NCBI GenBank assembly: GCA_965227745.1
Contig: OZ245769.1
Location: forward strand, 124,001 to 188,000
Reading direction: 5' to 3'
DNA from: GAS368 sp965227745
Lineage (GTDB): Bacteria > Verrucomicrobiota > Verrucomicrobiia > Opitutales > Opitutaceae
Length of the DNA stretch: 64,000 nucleotides
This document shows, in pieces, positions 58,261 to 64,000 of the stretch (position 1 is its first letter; every line of letters starts with the position of its first letter). The translations under genes were made by a program, and so were the position numbers. Below the pieces are notes generated by a model. That model did no database searches and was not told the origin of the DNA. It saw only the letters and a list, made by a program, of their open reading frames with translations.

Positions 58261-59553
58261 ATGAAACATATCGGAATTCGCGGGGTGGCTTGGTTTGGAT
58301 TCGTACTGGCGCTCGCGGGCATAGCGCGGGGGCAGGTGCTCGAATTTCGCGCGACGATCAATGGTGCGCAAGAAGTGCCGGCGGTCTCGACACCGGCGGT
58401 GGGCACGGCGGTGATGCTCTACGACATCGCCGAGAACAGCTTCGAGCTGACGGTGACGCTCACTAATTTCGCGAACAACCTCGTCGACGCGCATCTCTTC
58501 GAGGCGGCGGCGGGAGCCAATGGCAGCACTGCGCTGATTCATTTTCCGCTGAGCAGCTTTGTGCGGAACGGCAATACGGTGACGGGCAAGATCGCGCGCC
58601 GCGCGTATCCGGGTGACAAACTCAAGCTCCTGCAAAGCGGAGCCTATCTCAATTTCCACACCAACCTTTTTCTCGATGGCGAAGTGCGCGGGCAATTGAT
58701 CGGGCAGCCGAAGCGCCTCGTGGCGATCATGGATGTGGCGCAGGAGCAGGCGGCGTTTCCGGCGGTGAATCTCGCGGGGGCGAATCTCTCCGATTTCGGC
58801 GCGGCAGTGATGACTTACAATCCGGCGACGAATCGCGTGGTGCTGCGCTCGAGCGTCTATAATTTCCGCAACACGCTGAATAACTCCCACTATCACGAAG
58901 GCGCGCCCGGCGTGAGTGGCGCGGTGGTGGTGTCGCTCGGCAACAATGCCAACGCGGGCGGCTACTCGAATGTGAACGGAGTGATCGCGGGTAGTTTCGA
59001 TCTGCCGTACACCGGCGACCCGATCAAGCTCCTCACGGGCGGAGCGTACTTGAATTATCACAGCACGACCTTTGCTGGAGGTGAACTGCGCGGGCAGGTG
59101 CGCGCCACGGATGAAGTAGCGGGCAGCCGATTCTTTAGCACCGCGACGCGCGGCTTCGTGGGCACCGGGGCGCAGTTGCTGATCAGCGGCATCAGCATCG
59201 TTGGGCCCGATCCGGTGCGGCTGATGATCACGGCGAAAGGGCCGTCGCTCGCGGCGTTTGGCGTGACGGGTGCGCTGGCCGATCCGAGCCTGTCGATTTA
59301 CGACGCAGCGGGACGACAGATCGCGCAGAACGATAACATCGGGGCGACGGCCGGGACGGATTTCGCGACGATCCCGGGCGCGCCGACGAATACCTCCGAA
59401 TCTGCGCTGCTGGTGGTGTTGCCGCCCGGGAACTACACGGCGGTGGTGTCGGGCAATGGCGGGACGGGCATCGCGCTGCTGGAGGCGATCGATGTGCGTG
59501 TGGTCGGCGCGACGGCGGCGGTGGCGGCGGATAAGGGGAGAGTTGAGAGGTGA
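58261..59553 (+). CDS. Secreted CHRD-domain protein 2 (tandem paralogue)
   Basis: 430 residues. Signal peptide (WFGFVLALAGIARGQ), two CHRD domains (FRATINGAQEVPAVSTPAVG; HYHEGAPGVSGAVVVSLGN) and one verrucomicrobial domain (PVRLMITAKGPSLAAFGVTG). It is a tandem duplicate of the preceding gene. The second CHRD domains are nearly identical (SSVYNFRNTLNNSHYHEGAP; NANAGGYSNVNG shared), whereas the first halves differ more. It ends shortly after the last domain, in sequence that overlaps a GAGTTGAGAGGTGAACG repeat at 59540-59568, so its tail may have been cut by that repeat. Secreted, ligand unknown. Confidence 0.88.
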   Translation: MKHIGIRGVAWFGFVLALAGIARGQVLEFRATINGAQEVPAVSTPAVGTAVMLYDIAENSFELTVTLTNFANNLVDAHLFEAAAGANGSTALIHFPLSSFVRNGNTVTGKIARRAYPGDKLKLLQSGAYLNFHTNLFLDGEVRGQLIGQPKRLVAIMDVAQEQAAFPAVNLAGANLSDFGAAVMTYNPATNRVVLRSSVYNFRNTLNNSHYHEGAPGVSGAVVVSLGNNANAGGYSNVNGVIAGSFDLPYTGDPIKLLTGGAYLNYHSTTFAGGELRGQVRATDEVAGSRFFSTATRGFVGTGAQLLISGISIVGPDPVRLMITAKGPSLAAFGVTGALADPSLSIYDAAGRQIAQNDNIGATAGTDFATIPGAPTNTSESALLVVLPPGNYTAVVSGNGGTGIALLEAIDVRVVGATAAVAADKGRVER

Positions 59554-59886
59554 ACGTTGAGAGAGCAGGCGGAGAGGGCTCACAGCTCAGAGCTGAGAGG
59601 CTAGAGCTGAGAGCCAGAAGGCGCGGACGATTTTGAATCTTAGGAGATGTCTCATTTTTATCCGTAGGGCGGGGCGCGATACGCGCCGGATTTTCTAGAT
59701 GGATTGCTTCGTCGCTGCGCTCCGCGCAATGACAAGGCACTACGACAACCCATGGCTTTCTGTCATCCCAGGGTGACCGGCTGGTGCTGACTACACGGGC
59801 TAGCTGAAAGGAAGGAAGCCCGGCGCTCACCCCAGCGCCGGGCTTTTTGTTTTGCGGCATCGCGAGCGGGTCGGAATAAACGAGGG
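59554..59886. promoter_or_regulatory. Repeat fragments and leader of the pyroglutamate operon
   Basis: The first part continues a GAGAGTTGAGAG/GCTGAGAG purine repeat (59540-59620). A GGATTGCTTCGTCGCTGCGC type unit ending CAATGACAAG lies at about 59701-59735. From about 59760 the sequence may be a structured leader: GGGTGA at 59771-59776 can pair with TCACCC in the loop of the terminator hairpin at 59816-59850. No promoter was recognised. Confidence 0.45.
59816..59850 (+). terminator. Intrinsic terminator 37 nt before pxpB (possible attenuator)
   Basis: AAGCCCGGCGCT at 59816-59827 pairs perfectly (12 bp) with AGCGCCGGGCTT at 59834-59845, overlapping a TTTTTGTTTT tract. It ends 37 nt upstream of the pxpB start codon, leaving little room for a promoter after it, so it may act as a conditional terminator in the operon leader rather than as the end of the CHRD transcript 260 nt upstream. 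Confidence 0.85.
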
Positions 59887-60561
59887 ATGACGCTTTCTCC
59901 CCTGGGCGACTCCGCAGTGGTCGTCGCACTTGGCACCGGCCTCGACGAGACGGCGTTGACGCGGGTGCGGGCCGTGGCGGAGGCGCTGGAGCAGGAGAAG
60001 CCGGCGGGCGTGGTCGATGTGGTGCCGGCGTTTGCGAGTGTGACGGTTTTCTACGATGCGGCGCACTGTGGCAGCTACGCGCAGCTGTGCGCGGAGATCC
60101 AAGCGTGTGCGGCGCGCGCCGAGGCGACGATGGTCTCGCAGCGGACGCGCGTGCTGGAAATCTCGGTGTGCTACGGAGGCGAAGGGGGGCCGGACCTCGC
60201 GGAGGTGGCGGCGCGCGCGAAGCTGTCGGTGGAGCAGGTGATCGCGCAGCACAGCGGCGCGGAGTATCTGGTACACGCGATCGGGTTTGCGCCTGGGTTT
60301 GCCTATCTCGGCGGGCTGCCGACGGCGTTGCATACGCCTCGTCGCGCGACGCCGCGCACCAGCGTACCGGCGGGGACGGTGGGCATCGGCGGGGCGCAGA
60401 CGGGAGTGTATCCGCTCGTCACACCCGGGGGATGGAACCTGATTGGGCGGACGCCGCTGCGGATGTTTGACGCGCTGCGGGTCGAGCCAGCGCTGCTGCG
60501 CACGGGAGACCGGGTGAAGTTTCGCGCGATCAGCGCGGAGGAGTTTGCGGCATGGCGATAA
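59887..60561 (+). CDS. pxpB: 5-oxoprolinase subunit PxpB (KipI family)
   Basis: 224 residues. The family opening MTLSPLGDSAVVVALGTGLD and the core HSGAEYLVHAIGFAPGFAYL, LPTALHTPRRATPRTSVPAG and GGWNLIGRTPLRMFD match PxpB/KipI, alpha/beta cyclophilin-like subunits. With PxpA and PxpC it forms the prokaryotic ATP-dependent 5-oxoprolinase that opens pyroglutamate to glutamate in the cytoplasm. It is the first gene of the operon, 37 nt after an intrinsic terminator, and overlaps pxpC by 10 nt. Start chosen as the first ATG, which gives the family N-terminus. Confidence 0.93.
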   Translation: MTLSPLGDSAVVVALGTGLDETALTRVRAVAEALEQEKPAGVVDVVPAFASVTVFYDAAHCGSYAQLCAEIQACAARAEATMVSQRTRVLEISVCYGGEGGPDLAEVAARAKLSVEQVIAQHSGAEYLVHAIGFAPGFAYLGGLPTALHTPRRATPRTSVPAGTVGIGGAQTGVYPLVTPGGWNLIGRTPLRMFDALRVEPALLRTGDRVKFRAISAEEFAAWR

Positions 60562-61475
60562 AAATCATCCGCGCCGGCGTGCTCACGACCGTGCAAGACC
60601 TCGGACGGCCCGGGCATCGCGCGGCGGGCGTGCCCCTCGGTGGAGCGATGGACACCGTGGCGCTGCGACTCGTGAACCTGCTCGTGGGCAATGCGGAGAC
60701 GGCGGCGGCGCTGGAATTTACGCTGGTGGGGCCGGAAATCGAATTTGCGGCGGACGCGACGATCGCGATCGGCGGCGGGGACTTTGGCCTCGCGCCGCGG
60801 TGGCAACCTCTACGCGTGAAGGCGGGGGAGCGGTTGAAGTTTGGCGCGGCGCGGAGCGGGTGTCGTGGGTATCTCGCCATCGCCGGCGGGATCGAGGTGC
60901 CGGAAGTGCTCGGCAGCCGCGGGACGTATTTGCGCGCGGGGATCGGCGGGCTGGACGGGCGGGCGCTCCGCGATGGCGATGTGTTGCGCGCGGCGGAAGT
61001 GTCGCGGCAAGTGGTGGGCCGCTGGCAGATCGATGAGCGCATCCTGCCCGCGTATGCGACCGCGCCGACGGTGCGCGTACTGCCGGGGGCGCAGGCCGGG
61101 GAGTATAACGCGCGATGGAGCGACGGGGAATATAAGGTCAGCGCGAAGTCGGACCGGATGGGAGTGCGACTGGCAGGCGCGATGCTGGAACGGAACAATG
61201 CCAACGATCTCGTCTCCTCGTGCGTCACGCCCGGCACGATCCAAGTGCCGCCGGACGGCCAGCCCATCGTGCTGATGGCCGATGCACAGACCATCGGCGG
61301 GTATCCGCAACTCGCGCACGTGATCGGCGTCGACCTGCCGGTCGTGGCGCAACTGCGACCGGGCGACACGGTGCGATTTACGACGGTGACGCTGGACGAG
61401 GCGCACCGCCTCGGGCACGCCCGCGAGCATGCACTCGCGCTGCTGCGGCAAGGGCTCGCGAGCAAACTGCGCTGA
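60552..61475 (+). CDS. pxpC: 5-oxoprolinase subunit PxpC (KipA family)
   Basis: 307 residues. Family marks: KIIRAGVLTTVQDLGRPGHR, GVPLGGAMDTVALRLVNLLV, an AIGGGDFGLAP strand, GYLAIAGGIEVPEVLGSRGT, and PDGQPIVLMADAQTIGGYPQ. It is the second cyclophilin-like subunit of the prokaryotic 5-oxoprolinase, which with PxpB probably activates the substrate with ATP. It overlaps pxpB by 10 nt and ends one base before the pxpA start codon (stop at 61473-61475, start at 61477), as expected of a coupled operon. Confidence 0.93.
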   Translation: MAIKIIRAGVLTTVQDLGRPGHRAAGVPLGGAMDTVALRLVNLLVGNAETAAALEFTLVGPEIEFAADATIAIGGGDFGLAPRWQPLRVKAGERLKFGAARSGCRGYLAIAGGIEVPEVLGSRGTYLRAGIGGLDGRALRDGDVLRAAEVSRQVVGRWQIDERILPAYATAPTVRVLPGAQAGEYNARWSDGEYKVSAKSDRMGVRLAGAMLERNNANDLVSSCVTPGTIQVPPDGQPIVLMADAQTIGGYPQLAHVIGVDLPVVAQLRPGDTVRFTTVTLDEAHRLGHAREHALALLRQGLASKLR

Positions 61476-61476
61476 C

Positions 61477-62211
61477 ATGGCACTTCGCATCGATCTCAAC
61501 TGCGACCTCGGCGAAGGCGCGGGCCAGGACGCGGAACTGATGCCGCTCATCACCTCGGCGAACATCGCGTGCGGGGCGCACGCGGGCGACGAGGCCACGA
61601 TGCGCGCGACGCTCGCGCTGGCGCAACGCCACGACGTGGCGGGCGGGGCGCACCCGGGGTTTAAGGATAAGGAAAATTTTGGACGGAAAGAAATCGGGCT
61701 CGCGCCGAGGGAAGTGCAGGTGCTGGTCGAGGAACAAATCGCGGCGCTGCAGGCGCTCGGCCCAATCACGCACGTGAAGGCGCACGGGGCGCTCTACAAT
61801 ATGGCGGGCCGCGATGCGGCGCTGGCCGATGCGGTGGCGGAGGCGGTGCGACGGCGCGGGGCGGGGCTCATCTTATTTGCCCTGGCCGGCAGCGAATTGG
61901 TCCGCGCGGGACGGGAGCGCGGGTTGCGCGTGGCGAGCGAAGTGTTTGCCGACCGTACGTATCAGAACGATGGATCGCTCACGCCACGGTCGCGGCCCGA
62001 TGCGCTGATCGAAGATGAAGACGTGGCGGTGGCGCAGGTGCTCCGCATGGTGCGCGACGGCGTGGTGCGCGCGACGGACGGGAGGGATGTTAGTATCGTG
62101 GCCGACACCGTGTGCCTGCACGGCGACGGCGCGCACGCGGTGGCGTTTGCGCGGAGGCTGCGGGAAGAGTTGAAACGCGCGGGCGTGGACGTGAGGGCGT
62201 TTGGCGCATGA
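61477..62211 (+). CDS. pxpA: 5-oxoprolinase subunit PxpA (LamB/YcsF family)
   Basis: 244 residues from the ATG at 61477 (MALRIDLNCDLGEGAGQDAE; an upstream in-frame start lies inside pxpC). LamB/YcsF family signatures are clear: DLNCDLGEG, SANIACGAHAGDEATM, GGAHPGFKDKENFGRKE, VKAHGALYNM, FADRTYQNDGSLTPR, DTVCLHGDGAHAV. It catalyses the hydrolytic step of 5-oxoprolinase, releasing glutamate, in the cytoplasm. It overlaps the next gene by four bases (ATGA), linking it to the membrane proteins. Confidence 0.95.
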   Translation: MALRIDLNCDLGEGAGQDAELMPLITSANIACGAHAGDEATMRATLALAQRHDVAGGAHPGFKDKENFGRKEIGLAPREVQVLVEEQIAALQALGPITHVKAHGALYNMAGRDAALADAVAEAVRRRGAGLILFALAGSELVRAGRERGLRVASEVFADRTYQNDGSLTPRSRPDALIEDEDVAVAQVLRMVRDGVVRATDGRDVSIVADTVCLHGDGAHAVAFARRLREELKRAGVDVRAFGA

Positions 62212-62936
62212 TCAAACTCATCGGCATTCTCGTCGTGGCGGTGGGGTTTGCGCTGCGGTTTAACACGCTGCTCGTGGTACTCGCGGCGGGCGTGGTGACG
62301 GGGCTGGTGGCGGGGATGTCGCTCAACGAGATCGTGGAAGTGTTTGGAAAATTTTTCGTGGAGAACCGTTACATGCTGCTGCCGGTCGTACTCGTCGCGC
62401 CGGTGGTCGGGCTGCTGGAGCGGTACGGCTTGCAAGAGCGGGCGGAGACGCTGATCCGGCAGGCGAAGGCCGCGACGGCGGGGCGCGTGGTGCTGCTTTA
62501 CACCCTCGTGCGGCAGATATCGATCAGCCTCGGCATCAATATCGGCGGGCATCCGCAAATGGTGCGCCCGCTCATCGCGCCGATGGCGGAGGCGGCGGCG
62601 CGGGCGCGGCACGGCGAACTGCCGGAGAAGACGACGGAGACGATCCGCGCGCACGCGGCGGCGGCGGAGAACACGGGGAATTTCTTCGGCGAGGATATCT
62701 TTATCGCGGTTGGCGCGATTCTCCTGATGAAGGGATTTTTCGAGGCGCAGAAAATGGAAGTCAGCGTGTGGGCGATGGCGTTGTGGGGCATCCCGACGGC
62801 GCTAGTGGCCTTTGCCACGATGATGTGGCGGGCACGAGCGCTCGATAAACGCGTGGCGCGGGAGACGAGCGCGGCGGAGGAGAGCAAAGGGGAGAAGAGC
62901 AAGGCGGAGAAAAGCGGAGTGGAGGAGGCGCGATGA
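62208..62936 (+). CDS. DUF969-family membrane protein
   Basis: 242 residues from the ATG at 62208 that overlaps the pxpA stop; in-frame sequence upstream is not used. Membrane helices appear at about 2-20, 27-45, 60-75 and 170-190, with a conserved loop ISLGINIGGHPQMVRPLIAP and a FFGEDIFIAVGAILLMKGFF segment. The pattern is DUF969. DUF969 and DUF979 genes occur as neighbours and, from memory, often near pcp or pxp genes. The charged tail (ESKGEKSKAEKS) is species-specific. Likely an inner-membrane partner of the next protein; an uptake role for pyroglutamate or pyroglutamyl peptides is inferred from context only. Confidence 0.83.
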   Translation: MIKLIGILVVAVGFALRFNTLLVVLAAGVVTGLVAGMSLNEIVEVFGKFFVENRYMLLPVVLVAPVVGLLERYGLQERAETLIRQAKAATAGRVVLLYTLVRQISISLGINIGGHPQMVRPLIAPMAEAAARARHGELPEKTTETIRAHAAAAENTGNFFGEDIFIAVGAILLMKGFFEAQKMEVSVWAMALWGIPTALVAFATMMWRARALDKRVARETSAAEESKGEKSKAEKSGVEEAR

Positions 62937-63895
62937 AGTTGATCACGGTTGACGTGTTTTATGTGCTCATCGGCGTGATTTTCGCGTTTGTGGCGGGGCG
63001 CGTCGTGCTGGACCGGGTGCATCCGAAGCGCTGGGGCACGGGGCTATTTTGGGCGCTGCTGGCGGTGGTGTTTTTGGCGGGGAAGGCGTTGCCGCCGCTG
63101 GCGGTGGGCTACCTGGTGATCGCGATGGTGGGGCTCGCGGCGACGAAGCAAGTGGTGCGCTCGGAGGAGAAGAGCGTGGAGAAGGCGGAGCGGGAGGCGT
63201 CGGCGGATCGGTTGCAAAATAAACTTTTTTGGCCGGCGCTGCTGATTCCGGCGACGGCGGTGCTGGGGTCGCTGGGGCTGCACAAAATCCACGTCGGCGA
63301 CGTGTGGCTGATCGAGCCGAAGCAAGTGACGCTCATCGCGCTCGGGCTCGGGATGATGATCGCGCTGGCGGCGGCGATGCGCATCACGCGCGCGGCACCG
63401 GCGGTGCCGCTGCGGGAAGGCGGGCGGCTGGTGCAGGCGCTCGGGTGGTCGCTGCTGTTGCCGCCGATGTTGGCGGCGCTGGGCGCGGTGTTTTCGCAGG
63501 CGGGCGTGGGGGCGGTGGTGGCGGACCTCGTGGCACGGGCGCTGCCGACGCAGTATCCGTTTGTCGCGGTGGTGGCGTATTGCGGCGGGATGGCGCTTTT
63601 CACGATGTGCATGGGGAATGCCTTCGCGGCGTTTGCGGTGATCACGGGCGGCATCGGGCTGCCGCTGATCGTGCAACAGCATCACGGCAACCCCGCGATC
63701 ATGGCGGCGCTTGGGATGCTCTCGGGCTATTGCGGGACGCTGCTTACGCCGATGGCGGCGAATTTCAATATCGTGCCGGCAATCCTGCTCGACCTGAAAG
63801 ACCGCAACGCGGTGATCAAGGCGCAGGTGCCGATCGCGCTGGTGGTGCTGGCGGCGAACATCGTGATCATGTATGTGTGCGTCTATCGATTTTGA
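62933..63895 (+). CDS. DUF979-family membrane protein
   Basis: 320 residues with eight or nine membrane helices (for example VDVFYVLIGVIFAFVAGRVV, LLLPPMLAALGAVFSQAGVG, VPIALVVLAANIVIMYVCVY). Conserved-looking cytoplasmic or re-entrant stretches include VVAYCGGMALFTMCMGNAFA and SGYCGTLLTPMAANFNIVPA, transporter-like. The family DUF979 has no established function. Its ATG overlaps the DUF969 stop by four bases and pcp follows by 3 nt, so it is inside the pyroglutamate operon. I infer a two-component permease with DUF969; this is not shown by the sequence. Confidence 0.84.
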   Translation: MKLITVDVFYVLIGVIFAFVAGRVVLDRVHPKRWGTGLFWALLAVVFLAGKALPPLAVGYLVIAMVGLAATKQVVRSEEKSVEKAEREASADRLQNKLFWPALLIPATAVLGSLGLHKIHVGDVWLIEPKQVTLIALGLGMMIALAAAMRITRAAPAVPLREGGRLVQALGWSLLLPPMLAALGAVFSQAGVGAVVADLVARALPTQYPFVAVVAYCGGMALFTMCMGNAFAAFAVITGGIGLPLIVQQHHGNPAIMAALGMLSGYCGTLLTPMAANFNIVPAILLDLKDRNAVIKAQVPIALVVLAANIVIMYVCVYRF

Positions 63896-63898
63896 ATC

Positions 63899-64000
63899 AT
63901 GAAACGCGTGCTGATCACGGGGTTTGAGCCCTTTGGCGGAGAGACGGTCAACCCCTCGGCGGAGATCGCGCGGGCGCTCGATGGGCGGGTGATCGCGGGG
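63899..64000 (+). CDS. pcp: Pyroglutamyl-peptidase I, N-terminal fragment
   Basis: An ATG at 63899 opens a frame to the window end (34 codons): it reads MKRVLITGFEPFGGETVNPS then AEIARALDGRVIAG. This is the start signature of pyrrolidone-carboxylate peptidase, a cytoplasmic cysteine peptidase that removes N-terminal pyroglutamate from peptides. The catalytic Glu, Cys and His lie beyond the window. It begins 3 nt after the DUF979 stop, so the operon couples release of pyroglutamate with its conversion to glutamate by PxpABC. Confidence 0.93.
   Translation, partial: MKRVLITGFEPFGGETVNPSAEIARALDGRVIAG

Noticed and set aside
56623..59583. Two minus-strand frames (519 and 445 codons) opposite the CHRD genes
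   Set aside because: They are antisense to duplicated genes with signal peptides, and their similarity to each other simply mirrors that duplication.

Overview
The window looks like chromosome from a high-GC member of the Verrucomicrobiota, most likely an Opitutales/Opitutaceae-type bacterium. This is inferred, not proven. The grounds are: very strong G/C bias at third codon positions; secreted proteins carrying a C-terminal domain that I associate with Verrucomicrobia (core 'VLIRAxGPxLxxFGVxGxLADPxL', several proteins ending in YEVP); signal-peptide TPR histidine kinases; a ligase-associated DNA repair cluster; a ResB/CcsA cytochrome c maturation system; and intergenic DNA full of short periodic repeats (ACCACGGATG / CACAGATG, GAAACGAAGGAAACGAAG, CACAGAGGACACGG). 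There is no phage, integrase, transposase, CRISPR array, rRNA or tRNA that I can support.

Region 1 (1-11.2 kb, all minus strand): a partial DUF3108 secreted protein; a DNA repair cluster of PdeM-like phosphoesterase, Lhr-type DEXH helicase and one 932-residue polypeptide that fuses the cluster's metallo-beta-lactamase exonuclease to its ATP-dependent DNA ligase; a zinc-ribbon membrane protein; an AI-2E/PerM-family membrane protein; and a D,D-carboxypeptidase. Spacers of 0.3-1.7 kb hold repeat cassettes.

Region 2 (12.9-24.3 kb, minus): three tandem paralogous TPR sensor histidine kinases, a large MBG/YDG-repeat secreted protein, and peptide release factor 3.

Region 3 (24.5-38.9 kb, mixed strands): a di-haem cytochrome c, DUF3052, an RlmI-like rRNA methyltransferase, three stand-alone receiver proteins, enolase with a clear intrinsic terminator, a variant ankyrin-repeat protein, an Rsm22/METTL17-like protein overlapping a second methyltransferase, an ABC importer of the SsuABC/ThiXYZ class, and a TPR protein.

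Region 4 (39.1-59.6 kb): a MacA/MacB-type export operon, two amidohydrolase-superfamily genes in which two of three domains lack the usual HxH metal motif, recN, a large secreted beta-propeller/Ig protein, a ResB-CcsA operon with a lipoprotein, and two tandem CHRD-domain secreted proteins.

Region 5 (59.8-64 kb, plus): a tightly coupled pyroglutamate operon pxpB-pxpC-pxpA-DUF969-DUF979-pcp (pcp runs off the end). An intrinsic terminator 37 nt before the first start codon suggests leader control.

The most unusual material is the exonuclease-ligase fusion, the repeat landscape (modular cassettes, inverted-repeat-bounded elements, REP-like hairpins, a 280-bp tandem repeat), the shared C-terminal domain of four secreted proteins, and the pyroglutamate operon with two uncharacterised membrane proteins. 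All functional calls come from reading motifs by eye; no database search was possible.
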